Origin: Prevotella sp. CAG:1185
GTDB taxonomy: Bacteria > Bacteroidota > Bacteroidia > Bacteroidales > Bacteroidaceae
DNA length: 58,311 bases
Assembly (NCBI GenBank): GCA_000436695.1
Contig: HF992531.1
Span: 1-58,311 of the forward strand
Direction of reading: 5' to 3'
The first letter of the stretch is position 1, and the number at the start of each line of letters is the position of its first letter. Shown one piece after another: positions 26,204-34,658 of the stretch. The position numbers and the translations under genes are program-made. A model generated the notes under the pieces. It was given only the letters and a program-made list of their open reading frames with translations, was not told the DNA's origin and made no database searches.

Positions 26204-28336
26204 ATGAATTTATTTGCCCAAAGAATATCAGGACTTCTTAATATCAGCATAAAATATGTTGATAACACGCTGCAACTGCTTGACTCTGGATGTACAATTC
26301 CATTTATCAGCCGTTACAGGAAAGAACGTACAGGAGGCTTAGATGAAGTTCAGATTGCGCGAATAAGCGAACTGAATGACCAAATGAAAGAAACTTCCAA
26401 ACGAAAAGAAACCATATTAAAGACAATCCATGAACAAGGGAAACTGACTGCAGAACTGGAAAAACGTATAAATGAGTGCTGGGAACCTGAAGTTCTCGAA
26501 GACATATATATGCCTTATAAACCTAAACGGCGGACGAGAGCTCAAATTGCCAGAGAAAACGGACTAGAGCCGCTTGCTACTATAATAATGCTTCAAAGAG
26601 ACAATAACCTAAAAAATACAGCAAAAAAATACATAAATGAAAACGTAAAAGACGAAGATGAAGCAATAAAAGGAGCACAAGATATTATAGCAGAAAATAT
26701 AAGCGAAGACGAACGGTCAAGAAGTCAGTTACGTGGTACTTACAGACGTGGGGCAATAATAACATCTAAAGTGATAAAAAGCAAAGCCGATACGGATGAA
26801 GCAGCAAAATACTCTGACTATTTCGATTTTTCAGAACCGTTAAAAAAATGCTCATCACATCGACTATTAGCAATGAGAAGAGGTGAAAGAGACGGAATAC
26901 TACGTGTAAACATCTCTGCTAATGATGAAGAATGTGTAGACGAACTGAAAAGATTATTCGTAAGAGGATACGGCAAATGTTCTACACTAGTCGGAGAAGC
27001 AGTAACCGACTCTTTCAAACGCCTTCTGAAACCATCAATAGAAACAGAGTTTGCTGCAGGCAGTAAAGAAAAAGCCGACAGTGAAGCCATATCTGTTTTT
27101 GCCGAAAACCTAAGACAACTTCTACTTGCGGCTCCATTGGGACAGAAACGCGTAATGGGTATCGACCCAGGATTTCGCACAGGCTGTAAAGTTGTGTGTC
27201 TTGACGAACAGGGAAATCTGCTCCATCATGAAGCAATATTTCCACACCAGCCTCACAATGAACAGATTAAAGCTTCGGAACAAATCAAACAAATGGTTAA
27301 GAAATATGCAATAGAAGCTATCGCTATAGGCAATGGTACGGCAAGCAGAGAAACAGACCGATTTATAAAAACTCTTAGTTTTGAACACGAGGTACAAATA
27401 TTTACAGTAAGTGAAGACGGTGCTTCAGTATATTCTGCGTCAAAAACAGCCCGTGAAGAATTTCCAGACAAGGATGTAACAGTTCGCGGAGCAGTAAGCA
27501 TTGGCAGACGCCTGATGGATCCGTTAGCCGAACTCGTAAAGATTGACCCCAAAAGTATTGGCGTTGGACAATATCAGCACGATGTTGACCAGACAAAATT
27601 GAAGAAGAGTCTTGATCTAACTGTTGAAAGTTGTGTCAACTCTGTAGGAGTAAATCTTAATACAGCGAGCAAACATCTGCTTACATATGTAAGCGGATTA
27701 GGCCCGACTCTTGCACAAAACATAGTTGACTACCGTACAGCAAATGGTGCATTCAACAGCCGTTCCCAATTACTCAAAGTACCGCGCCTTGGACCTTCAG
27801 CATACGAGCAGTGTGCAGGATTTTTAAGAATACCAAATGCAAAAAATCCGCTTGACAATACAGCCGTACATCCCGAAAGCTATAAACTTGTAGAAAAAAT
27901 GGCTAAAGATTGCGGATGCAGCGTAGCTGAACTTATTGCAGACAAAGATAAGCGCAAAAACATTGATATAAGAAAATACATAAGTGACAATGTTGGAATG
28001 CCGACTCTAACAGATATAATGGCAGAACTGGAAAAACCAGGACGCGACCCACGTGAACATTTGGAAGAATTTGAGTTCGATCCTAATGTAAACACTCCTG
28101 ATGATCTTGTTGAAGGAATGGTATTACCTGGTATAGTTACAAACATTACTAATTTCGGGGCATTTGTCGACATTGGTGTTCATCAAGATGGACTTGTACA
28201 CATATCTCAATTAGCCAACAAATTTGTCAGCGACCCAACCCTTGTCGTTAAACTTCATCAACATGTTATGGTAAAAGTTATAGGAGTTGACCATAAACGA
28301 AACAGAATATCATTGTCTATGAAAGACGTTAACTAA
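26204..28336 (+). CDS. tex: Tex-type transcription accessory / RNA-binding protein
   Basis: 710-aa Tex protein. It has an N-terminal helical (HtH) region with FISRYRKERTGGLDE, a YqgF/RNase H-like domain at about 310-440 (VMGIDPGFRTGCKVV), tandem helix-hairpin-helix motifs at about 480-560 (NTASKHLLTYVSGLG), and a C-terminal S1 RNA-binding domain at about 635-710 (GMVLPGIVTNITNFGAFVDIG). Family knowledge: Tex is related to eukaryotic Spt6, binds nucleic acid and affects transcription and virulence-gene expression. Length and domain order are those of a complete protein. It is monocistronic and ends at a palindromic terminator shared with coaW. Confidence 0.93.
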   Translation: MNLFAQRISGLLNISIKYVDNTLQLLDSGCTIPFISRYRKERTGGLDEVQIARISELNDQMKETSKRKETILKTIHEQGKLTAELEKRINECWEPEVLEDIYMPYKPKRRTRAQIARENGLEPLATIIMLQRDNNLKNTAKKYINENVKDEDEAIKGAQDIIAENISEDERSRSQLRGTYRRGAIITSKVIKSKADTDEAAKYSDYFDFSEPLKKCSSHRLLAMRRGERDGILRVNISANDEECVDELKRLFVRGYGKCSTLVGEAVTDSFKRLLKPSIETEFAAGSKEKADSEAISVFAENLRQLLLAAPLGQKRVMGIDPGFRTGCKVVCLDEQGNLLHHEAIFPHQPHNEQIKASEQIKQMVKKYAIEAIAIGNGTASRETDRFIKTLSFEHEVQIFTVSEDGASVYSASKTAREEFPDKDVTVRGAVSIGRRLMDPLAELVKIDPKSIGVGQYQHDVDQTKLKKSLDLTVESCVNSVGVNLNTASKHLLTYVSGLGPTLAQNIVDYRTANGAFNSRSQLLKVPRLGPSAYEQCAGFLRIPNAKNPLDNTAVHPESYKLVEKMAKDCGCSVAELIADKDKRKNIDIRKYISDNVGMPTLTDIMAELEKPGRDPREHLEEFEFDPNVNTPDDLVEGMVLPGIVTNITNFGAFVDIGVHQDGLVHISQLANKFVSDPTLVVKLHQHVMVKVIGVDHKRNRISLSMKDVN

Positions 28337-28356
28337 TAAATTAGAATATACAAAAA

Positions 28357-28409
28357 AGACACGTGTCTGTTGAACTTATAAAAGTCATCAATCGGCACGT
28401 GTCTTATCT
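28357..28409. terminator. Hairpin between convergent tex and coaW
   Basis: Stem AAGACACGTG/CACGTGTCTT (28357-28366, 28396-28405) is preceded by an A-run and followed by a short T-rich tract. It fits termination from both sides. The right arm lies only 4 nt from the coaW stop. Confidence 0.65.
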
Positions 28410-29252
28410 TTATAGTCTATCTGTCTTATATCTGTCATCAAAATAGCTCAAAGCTGCACCTATTGCTGTACAATATTCTGAATATTCAGGTATAATAAGC
28501 TTTACACGATACAATTTTTCTATCGGCGGGAATACCCTCCTGCACTGAGGCAACAATGTAAGATTGCCAATCATGACATATTCACGGATATTACTGCCTA
28601 TAGATGCCAAAACAGCAGACTGCCCAACAGACTGCAATACAGTCCAAATTAAGCCTATGGCAATATCTTCACGCGAAGCATCACTTTTAGCATTTCCAAA
28701 CAAAGACGCAACTGCCGACATAGGCAAGCCAGGCAGAGGACGGGCACTGATATCGCCTATAGAAAGATTTATCCTCGATACATTACCATTCATTGCCATC
28801 TCAGAAACAGTACGTATATCATCCGTCTTGAGTAACAGACGGGATAATCCCTGCAATGTTCCACCTCCAATGCCAATACCGCCAACATGCTCAATTTTGT
28901 CACCATCACATTTTACAAGAGAGGTTCCGGTTCCCATGCTGACAACGATGATATGATCACGGCCAGACTCATGCCGTGCACCCAATCCATCTGCAATAAA
29001 CTCATTGGCCTTGTCAGTAGCCAAGTCATAAACAGGTTCATTAATATAGGCACTTCCAACACCTGTAAGCATAACATGCTCAACATCAGAAAGTTGTATT
29101 TTATTATCATACAGATACTTTCCAAAAGCGCCATATAATGATGTTATTGGATCTGTTGCTTTTACACGCATAGGCGACACAACTTGTCCATCACGTATAC
29201 CAACAATCTTAGTTGTGCTTATACCAACATCAATTCCAATTACAATCCCCAT
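28410..29252 (-). CDS. coaW: Type II pantothenate kinase (CoaW-like)
   Basis: ASKHA-fold kinase of 280 aa that would phosphorylate pantothenate in the first step of CoA synthesis. The phosphate-1 motif GIDVGISTTKIVG is at the N-terminus. MLTGVGSAYI, VSMGTGTSLV and the adenosine-binding GGIGIGGGTLQGL follow. The closing CTAIGAALSYF is typical of the eukaryotic/staphylococcal-type PanK-II group, which unlike CoaA is usually not feedback-inhibited by CoA. It lies downstream of rplT, but a strong terminator separates them, so it is probably transcribed separately. Confidence 0.85.
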   Translation of the reverse strand: MGIVIGIDVGISTTKIVGIRDGQVVSPMRVKATDPITSLYGAFGKYLYDNKIQLSDVEHVMLTGVGSAYINEPVYDLATDKANEFIADGLGARHESGRDHIIVVSMGTGTSLVKCDGDKIEHVGGIGIGGGTLQGLSRLLLKTDDIRTVSEMAMNGNVSRINLSIGDISARPLPGLPMSAVASLFGNAKSDASREDIAIGLIWTVLQSVGQSAVLASIGSNIREYVMIGNLTLLPQCRRVFPPIEKLYRVKLIIPEYSEYCTAIGAALSYFDDRYKTDRL

Positions 29253-29267
29253 AACTTTTACTAAAAT

Positions 29268-29307
29268 ATAAAAAGCAGCAATCCCTAATTAAATAGAAAT
29301 TGCTGCT
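29268..29307 (-). terminator. Terminator of infC-rpmI-rplT
   Basis: On the minus strand the 9-bp stem AGCAGCAAT/ATTGCTGCT (29299-29307, 29274-29282) is followed by TTTTTATATTTT. It lies about 32 nt after the rplT stop. Confidence 0.85.
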
Positions 29308-29338
29308 CCGATATGTCACAATTATTTTCTTCTGTTAT

Positions 29339-29683
29339 TTATTTAACTTTCTCAACGATAGCCTTGAAAGCCTCAGGATTATTAACAGCGAGATCTGCAA
29401 GAACCTTACGGTTGATTTCTATACCAGCCTTGTGCAAAGCACCCATAAGTGTTGAGTAGCTCATGTTCTCAAGACGGGCTGCAGCATTGATACGCTGAAT
29501 CCACAAAGAACGGAAGTTACGTTTCTTATTACGACGGTCACGATATGCATAAGTCAAACCTTTCTCCCAAGTGTTTTTAGCAACCGTCCAGACATTTTTT
29601 CTAGCTCCGTAGTATCCACGGGTGAGCTTTAAAATTCTTTTTCTTTTTGCTCTTGAAGCAACGTGATTTACTGATCTTGGCAT
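29339..29683 (-). CDS. rplT: 50S ribosomal protein L20
   Basis: Large-subunit assembly protein of 114 aa, the normal length. It starts with the family N-terminus MPRSVNHVASRAKRKRI at the ATG at 29683, preceded by an AGAGGA ribosome binding site. An in-frame upstream start would add 15 non-conserved residues overlapping the end of rpmI and is rejected. RNA-binding stretches YYGARKNVWTVAK and RRNKKRNFRSLWIQRINAA are present. It is last gene of infC-rpmI-rplT. No L20-binding pseudoknot leader can be confirmed by eye. Confidence 0.95.
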   Translation of the reverse strand: MPRSVNHVASRAKRKRILKLTRGYYGARKNVWTVAKNTWEKGLTYAYRDRRNKKRNFRSLWIQRINAAARLENMSYSTLMGALHKAGIEINRKVLADLAVNNPEAFKAIVEKVK

Positions 29684-29715
29684 AATTTTTTCCTCTAATT
29701 TTTGTTCGACATAGA

Positions 29716-29913
29716 TTAACGGAGACACAGCAAGTCGCGTACCTGCTTCATGTTGCTCTGGTCTACGATTGTCTGGTGTACCAGATTACGTTTTTGCTTC
29801 TTTGTTTTCTTAGTCAGGATGTGACTGTGGTAAGCATGATGTCTCTTAATCTTACCTGTACCGGTGAAACGGAATCTCTTCTTTGCACCGGAATTTGTCT
29901 TCATTTTTGGCAT
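29716..29913 (-). CDS. rpmI: 50S ribosomal protein L35
   Basis: 65-aa basic protein with the L35 signature MPKMKTNSGAKKRFRFTG. The KIKRHHAYHSHILTKKTKKQ stretch is typical of the family. It lies between infC (91 nt) and rplT (32 nt) in the usual order. Confidence 0.95.
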   Translation of the reverse strand: MPKMKTNSGAKKRFRFTGTGKIKRHHAYHSHILTKKTKKQKRNLVHQTIVDQSNMKQVRDLLCLR

Positions 29914-30003
29914 TTTTTTTAAAATTTAAATTAGTTGTTATTTATTACCTGTGGCAACGTATATACCAAGACGTTACGCACATATTTTCTTCACGTCAAT
30001 TAT

Positions 30004-30696
30004 TTATTTCCCTTCGTTGAGTTTTTTCAATGCATCAGCACCATTCTTGGCATTGTCAAACAATCCTCCACCTTTAGAAGCATTATCTTCTTTTGAAATC
30101 TCAGCTGCCTTAGATGCATTTTTAGCTTCAGCTTCGCGACGTTCTCTATCCATCTTCTGCTGACTTTTCTTAGCCACTCCTGCTTTCTTAGGACTTAGAT
30201 ACAAAAACATCTTTTTGCCCTCCAATGCCGGCATCTGCTCAACTTTACCATATTCTTCCAAATCATTTGCAAAACGCAGCAGCAGAACTTCTCCTTGTTC
30301 TTTGAACAAAATTGAACGGCCACGGAAGAACACAAAAGCGCGAACTTTATTACCTTCCTCCAAGAATTCCTTAGCATGTTTCAACTTAAAGTTATAATCA
30401 TGCTCGTCTGTCTGAGGTCCGAATCTTATTTCCTTAACCTCCTGTTTAACCTGCTTAGCCTTAAGTTCCTTTGCACGTTTCTTCTGCTGATAAAGGAATT
30501 TACTATAGTCGATGAGACGACATACAGGTGGCTGCGCATTAGGAGAAATCTCCACAAGGTCAACACCTTCCTCACGTGCCATCTCCAACGCCTGACGTGT
30601 TGGTACTACAGTTGATCCGTTATCACCAACGATACGGACTTCTTTTACGCGAATTTGCTCATTTACGCGATAATGATTGTTTTTGTCGTTCTTCAT
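30004..30696 (-). CDS. infC: Translation initiation factor IF-3, with Bacteroidetes-type C-terminal extension
   Basis: 230-aa IF-3, about 50 residues longer than E. coli IF-3. The N-domain has VNEQIRVKEVRIVGDNG; a lysine-rich linker with QQKKRAKELKAKQVKQEVKE joins the C-domain, which has EIRFGPQTDEHDYNFKLKHA. After about residue 175 comes a hydrophilic, Ala/Lys-rich tail (KKSQQKMDRERREAE onwards), common in Bacteroidetes. It uses ATG rather than the autoregulated AUU of enterobacteria. It has its own consensus promoter, in line with being uncoupled from thrS. Confidence 0.93.
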   Translation of the reverse strand: MKNDKNNHYRVNEQIRVKEVRIVGDNGSTVVPTRQALEMAREEGVDLVEISPNAQPPVCRLIDYSKFLYQQKKRAKELKAKQVKQEVKEIRFGPQTDEHDYNFKLKHAKEFLEEGNKVRAFVFFRGRSILFKEQGEVLLLRFANDLEEYGKVEQMPALEGKKMFLYLSPKKAGVAKKSQQKMDRERREAEAKNASKAAEISKEDNASKGGGLFDNAKNGADALKKLNEGK

Positions 30697-30721
30697 TCAA
30701 CTATTTTATGAAAATCGGGTG

Positions 30722-30752
30722 CAAATTTACTATTTTTCAACCAATTGGCAAA
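30722..30752 (-). promoter_or_regulatory. Promoter of infC-rpmI-rplT
   Basis: On the minus strand: TTTG (30752-30749), 19-nt spacer, TAAATTTG (30729-30722). This is a full consensus match, 25 nt before the infC ATG. Confidence 0.75.
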
Positions 30753-30822
30753 ATTATTTCTTGTCTTTTTTCTATCTATAAATAAAATCATTTAAACAGA
30801 TTTGTGTTATAGGCACATGTCG

Positions 30823-31332
30823 TTACTTAACATATACATTTTTAATTTCCATGAAATAAACATCATGGTATTCTCCCTTCACATTATCATACCAATTTTT
30901 TATTTCTGCATTCAGAAAACATCCGGGCTTTAAATTGTCCTTATAAAGTTTTTCGCACTCCAAAGTAAGACGAGCCTGTTCAAATGCAACACACCCGTAT
31001 TCTGTCTCAATAGAAATCAGACCTGTCTCTTTTGCCTTGTCATACTCACGACCTGACTTTGAACCACAGAAATTATATATAGCACGCATCTCAAGTTCTT
31101 TACCGAGAAAAGATAAAGTAACATATTTATTCTTTTCAATGAAATCATGCGTAAAACGTTCCGGACGTACAAAAACTACGGCAATGGGCCTGTTCCACAA
31201 CCATCCAACGCATCCCCATGACGCCGTCATTACATTAAAGCTTTCTTTACTGCCAGATGCAACAAGCATCCATTCTTTGCCTATAGCCTCAATAAAATTG
31301 TCATTTAGACTTTCAATATTTACCTTTTTCAT
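30823..31332 (-). CDS. Flavin reductase-like (FMN-binding split-barrel) protein
   Basis: 169-aa protein of the flavin reductase/DIM6-NTAB superfamily. It has the early NVMTASWGCVGWLWNRP stretch that contacts FMN, followed by AVVFVRPERFTHDFIEKN and a GSKSGREYDKAKETG loop. Such proteins bind FMN and reduce flavins or small substrates; the partner is unknown. The ATG at 31332 is chosen because the conserved part begins right after it; an upstream in-frame start would add 14 residues overlapping the promoter. It has its own consensus promoter. Confidence 0.8.
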   Translation of the reverse strand: MKKVNIESLNDNFIEAIGKEWMLVASGSKESFNVMTASWGCVGWLWNRPIAVVFVRPERFTHDFIEKNKYVTLSFLGKELEMRAIYNFCGSKSGREYDKAKETGLISIETEYGCVAFEQARLTLECEKLYKDNLKPGCFLNAEIKNWYDNVKGEYHDVYFMEIKNVYVK

Positions 31333-31351
31333 ACTTTTAATTAACTTGGGA

Positions 31352-31383
31352 CAAAGATATAAAATATAAAACAATAAGTCAAA
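31352..31383 (-). promoter_or_regulatory. Promoter of flavin reductase-like gene
   Basis: On the minus strand: TTTG (31383-31380), 20-nt spacer, TATCTTTG (31359-31352). This is a full consensus match, 19 nt before the chosen ATG. Confidence 0.75.
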
Positions 31384-31579
31384 ATAAATTTTTATATAAA
31401 TTCACGATGGGATATCAAATTGCGATATATTTGATACACGTTCTCTATTTCATTCAATGCATCATTTACAGATGAAAATGAGGATATACAAAATATTGAT
31501 ACACCCCCATGACAAAATATGTACTATAAATAAAATAATTCAAAACCAAACATCAAACATCTATACAAGATTTAAAGTT

Positions 31580-33163
31580 TTAAGGAACTATAATTTTAAT
31601 CGATGTATTATTCACAGAAATTATATACGAACCAGGAGGTATACATATAGACAAAGTTGATGTTGATGTCCGAACATTTGAAATATTATGGCCTGCTAAC
31701 GAATATATTGAAACAATATCACCAACAATCAGATTATTAAGATATAAAATACCATGGTACACCTCAAAAGAGAATTCTTTTACCCCTGAAACATTTTCTA
31801 TATAAGTGGTTGAAATCATAAAATCCTTCCATTGATCTGCCATTCTGTATTTTTCAATACTTTCTTCTGGCACAGTCAACATACACTGATTGACTAGAGT
31901 AATATTAAAAACGAAAGAGCCAAGCATCGGAGGTTCAACAGCATCAATATCAACAGCTTTCAAATTTATCAATCCTGAAAAACATTCCGTTCCAATATAG
32001 GACACATTACTACCCAAAGAAATATCAACTAATCCTATACAATCCTGAAAAGCGTAATCATCAATATATTCCAATTTATCAGGTAACACCAAACTTTCTA
32101 ACGAACTACATGAATAAAAAGCGCTCCAATCTATTCTTGTTATATTTTCATTCCAAACAACATCTTTTAATGCAGTACATTCAAAGAAGGCCCCATTACC
32201 AATGGTCTTTACATTCAAACCTAATGTTACTTTTTTTAAAGATGTACACCCTTGAAACATTTTCACTCCTATTTCCGTATATGTATCAGGAATATTTACT
32301 TCTTCTAGTGATATACAACCCTGAAATGCACCAGAAGCAAATGTAACAGACTGTTCCGGAAGAACAAGCCTTTCTAATTTTTTACAATCCAAAAATGCTT
32401 GTATCTTTACAGTATGCAAAGACTTTATAACAGATAAATCTAAATCTGAAATTCCACATCCACTAAAAGCACCTTTACCTATCGTTTCCAAAGATGAATT
32501 AAAATGTATATCTTTCAATAAAGAGCAATCAACAAATGCATTTGTCCCAATCTCCCTCAATGATTCAGGAAACGATACCTCAACAAGTGATGTGCAAGAT
32601 TTAAAAGCCTCCTCACCTATTGATTCTACATTAGGGCTTAAAACAACAGAAGACAAGCTATAGCAACTATTAAACGCACCATCTGGTACAGAAGATATGC
32701 CTGATGGAATTACAACATCTTTCATGTTCGCACAATTATAAAATACAGAATTACCTATTCTTGTTAAGGTTGACACTAAAACAATATCTTCTAATACTAC
32801 ACAACCAGAAAATCCGGCACGCTCAATTGTTTCCAAACCTTCAGGCAAAACAACCTTTTCAAGAGAGGAACAATCTAAAAAAGCTCCAACACCTATACTT
32901 TTAACATTTTCACCTATAATTATACTCTTTATATTCTCATTTCCATCAAAGGCATAATCCCCTATTTCACAAACATTTTTTAAAATACTGTCTGAATTCA
33001 TATCAATTTCTGTTTCATCACCCTTCCACGACTCTAAAACTGTTTTATCATCAGACAATTTATATGATGTTTCAGAATACACCTGAGCCAACAAGGATGA
33101 AGCTACGACAAGAAACGTAACAGTTAGAACTGAACGCCATACGCAAAAACGGAATTTTTCCAT
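31580..33163 (-). CDS. BspA-type leucine-rich-repeat surface protein with T9SS-like C-terminal domain
   Basis: 527 aa from the ATG at 33163, which places a normal signal peptide (VLTVTFLVVASSLLAQ) at the start; an upstream ATG 10 codons earlier is less likely. About 13 tandem LRR_5 repeats of about 23 residues follow (pattern: IGxxAFxxCxxLxxVxLPxxL). The last 70 residues (VYHGILYLNNLIVGDIVSIYSLAGHNI ... GSYIISVNNTSIKIIV, in part) resemble a type-IX secretion sorting domain. BspA proteins of Tannerella and Prevotella bind fibronectin and fibrinogen and mediate adhesion. This gene and its surroundings are more AT-rich than flanking housekeeping genes, which fits insertion of accessory DNA. Confidence 0.85.
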   Translation of the reverse strand: MEKFRFCVWRSVLTVTFLVVASSLLAQVYSETSYKLSDDKTVLESWKGDETEIDMNSDSILKNVCEIGDYAFDGNENIKSIIIGENVKSIGVGAFLDCSSLEKVVLPEGLETIERAGFSGCVVLEDIVLVSTLTRIGNSVFYNCANMKDVVIPSGISSVPDGAFNSCYSLSSVVLSPNVESIGEEAFKSCTSLVEVSFPESLREIGTNAFVDCSLLKDIHFNSSLETIGKGAFSGCGISDLDLSVIKSLHTVKIQAFLDCKKLERLVLPEQSVTFASGAFQGCISLEEVNIPDTYTEIGVKMFQGCTSLKKVTLGLNVKTIGNGAFFECTALKDVVWNENITRIDWSAFYSCSSLESLVLPDKLEYIDDYAFQDCIGLVDISLGSNVSYIGTECFSGLINLKAVDIDAVEPPMLGSFVFNITLVNQCMLTVPEESIEKYRMADQWKDFMISTTYIENVSGVKEFSFEVYHGILYLNNLIVGDIVSIYSLAGHNISNVRTSTSTLSICIPPGSYIISVNNTSIKIIVP

Positions 33164-33193
33164 GACCCTAAATTTAAATGTAAAATTATCCAT

Positions 33194-33863
33194 ACGTTTT
33201 TTATTTTTTAGTTAAACATATATTTTCGATATCTAAACTTCTCCATTAAATCTTAATTTACACAAATATAACCTAAGCTGACTTTCAAAAATACGAATTA
33301 CAACAATAGGTCATTAGTGTCCACTAAAAATCACAAATAACTCTTTTAAATTATTTTAAATCAGAGAGAACTGACTTGAAACTTACAAGAGTTACAATCT
33401 TTTTATCATCTTATGATATGTTAAAAACGAATATATACAGTAGGTGTACATCCTTTCCAAATAGAAGCAAAATTAATCGCATTGTTGACTATATCCTAAG
33501 CCCAATAGCATTACACTTAAAACAAGTTTCAATTGGTTGATCTCTTCAGTAAATATAAAAATGTCAAAGATTAAGGCGGTTTTGATTTACCAAGATTATT
33601 TGATAATTTTAAGTTTTAACTTATTCCCCAATATGTAGTGGACGCTAACATATAAAATTACAAAATAACAACGCGGTTTCAAATATACAATATTTTTATT
33701 CTAAATAGCTACATTACACTATAAAACGTAACATTTTAACAGTATTTCATATTTACAAATTATACATTAACACATCATTACGAATTTTTCAATGTAATAT
33801 CATCGCGTAAAATGCATAATATACCTATCTTTGCATACATAAAACCTAATTAAAATATAAGAT
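33194..33863. other. 670-bp AT-rich intergenic region with decayed element
   Basis: The region contains a 335-bp segment bounded by 13-bp imperfect inverted repeats (33314-33648, listed separately). It also holds a -7-like TATCTTTG (33826-33833) serving the glyoxalase-fold gene. The rest is very AT-rich without recognisable genes. Confidence 0.5.
33314..33648. mobile_element. Possible MITE or insertion-sequence remnant
   Basis: TTAGTGTCCACTA (33314-33326) and TAGTGGACGCTAA (33636-33648) are inverted copies with one mismatch. The second arm overlaps the stop codon of a 50-codon open stretch (about 33484-33639), as expected for the 3' end of a transposase gene close to a terminal repeat. That stretch is broken by stops upstream. 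No clear target duplication is visible. No known family could be assigned by eye. Confidence 0.4.
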
Positions 33864-34247
33864 ATGAAAGTAACAGGATTTTTAGACCACTGCAACATCA
33901 ACGTAACAGACATAGAACGCAGCATTAAATTCTACGAAGAGGCAGTAGGACTGCACGTCAATTCACGCATGGAAGCAAAAGACGGTTCATTTATTATAGT
34001 AAAACTTACTGACGATAAAGGATTATATGAACTTGAACTTACCTGGCTTAAAGACCATCCTCAGCCATATGAACTTGGCGATAACGAAAGTCATATCTGT
34101 TTCAGAGTGGCTGAAGACTACAAAGAAGTTTTTGAATTTCACAAATCTAAAGGCTGGGTTTGCTACGAAAACCATGATATGCATCTTTATTTCATAAACG
34201 ATCCAGATGGTTATTGGCTGGAGATTTTGCCGGCAAAGGACAAATAA
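33864..34247 (+). CDS. Glyoxalase/VOC-fold protein (lactoylglutathione lyase-like)
   Basis: 127-aa single-module VOC protein with two beta-alpha-beta-beta-beta repeats. Probable metal ligands are H9 (FLDHCNINV), a mid-chain Glu in LYELELTW, the His in ESHICFRV and E120 in GYWLEILP. GloA-like glyoxalase I has the same ligand order, but the protein lacks some longer loops of true GloA, so glyoxalase activity is not certain. It stands alone on the plus strand between BspA-like and thrS genes, within the insertion that splits thrS from infC. Confidence 0.75.
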   Translation: MKVTGFLDHCNINVTDIERSIKFYEEAVGLHVNSRMEAKDGSFIIVKLTDDKGLYELELTWLKDHPQPYELGDNESHICFRVAEDYKEVFEFHKSKGWVCYENHDMHLYFINDPDGYWLEILPAKDK

Positions 34248-34297
34248 AACACTCTGGTATAAAAGAAAGACCAAACTATTTTAACAACAGAAATATC

Positions 34298-34360
34298 ACA
34301 CGTCACGTTTATATGCAAGGTATTGATATTCAATAGCATTTAGCGTGACGTGTTTTATTT
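34298..34360 (+). terminator. Terminator after glyoxalase-fold gene
   Basis: Stem ACACGTCACG/CGTGACGTGT (34298-34307, 34344-34353) with a 36-nt loop is followed by TTTATTTTTT. Confidence 0.7.
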
Positions 34361-34591
34361 TTTACTCATCATGCCATATCACTAAATCGCAATTATAACA
34401 GCAAAAATATAAAAGCATACCTTTTGCACTGCAATATGTAGCTGTTTAAGATGCAAAAGGGCACCTTTTACACGACAAAATGCCGCTTTTCATATTGTCA
34501 TAATTTATTGCTATAATGCAACACTATGTTTATTATCCATAAACCAATTAAATACTATCTACTCATGACAATAAATATGGATTATATACAA

Positions 34592-34630
34592 AATTAAAAA
34601 GGCAAGAAACTAAATTCAGTCTCTTGCCTT
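34592..34630 (-). terminator. Terminator of thrS
   Basis: On the minus strand stem AAGGCAAGA/TCTTGCCTT (34630-34622, 34607-34599) is followed by a T-run (TTTAATTTT). It lies about 28 nt after the thrS stop. Confidence 0.8.
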
Positions 34631-34658
34631 TGAACATTATAATATTCGCATTAAGAAA

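Larger units (their letters stand above)
34248..34658. other. Intergenic region between convergent glyoxalase-fold gene and thrS
   Basis: It contains a terminator for each side (34298-34360 and 34597-34630). The 230 bp between them show nothing I can identify. Confidence 0.6.
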
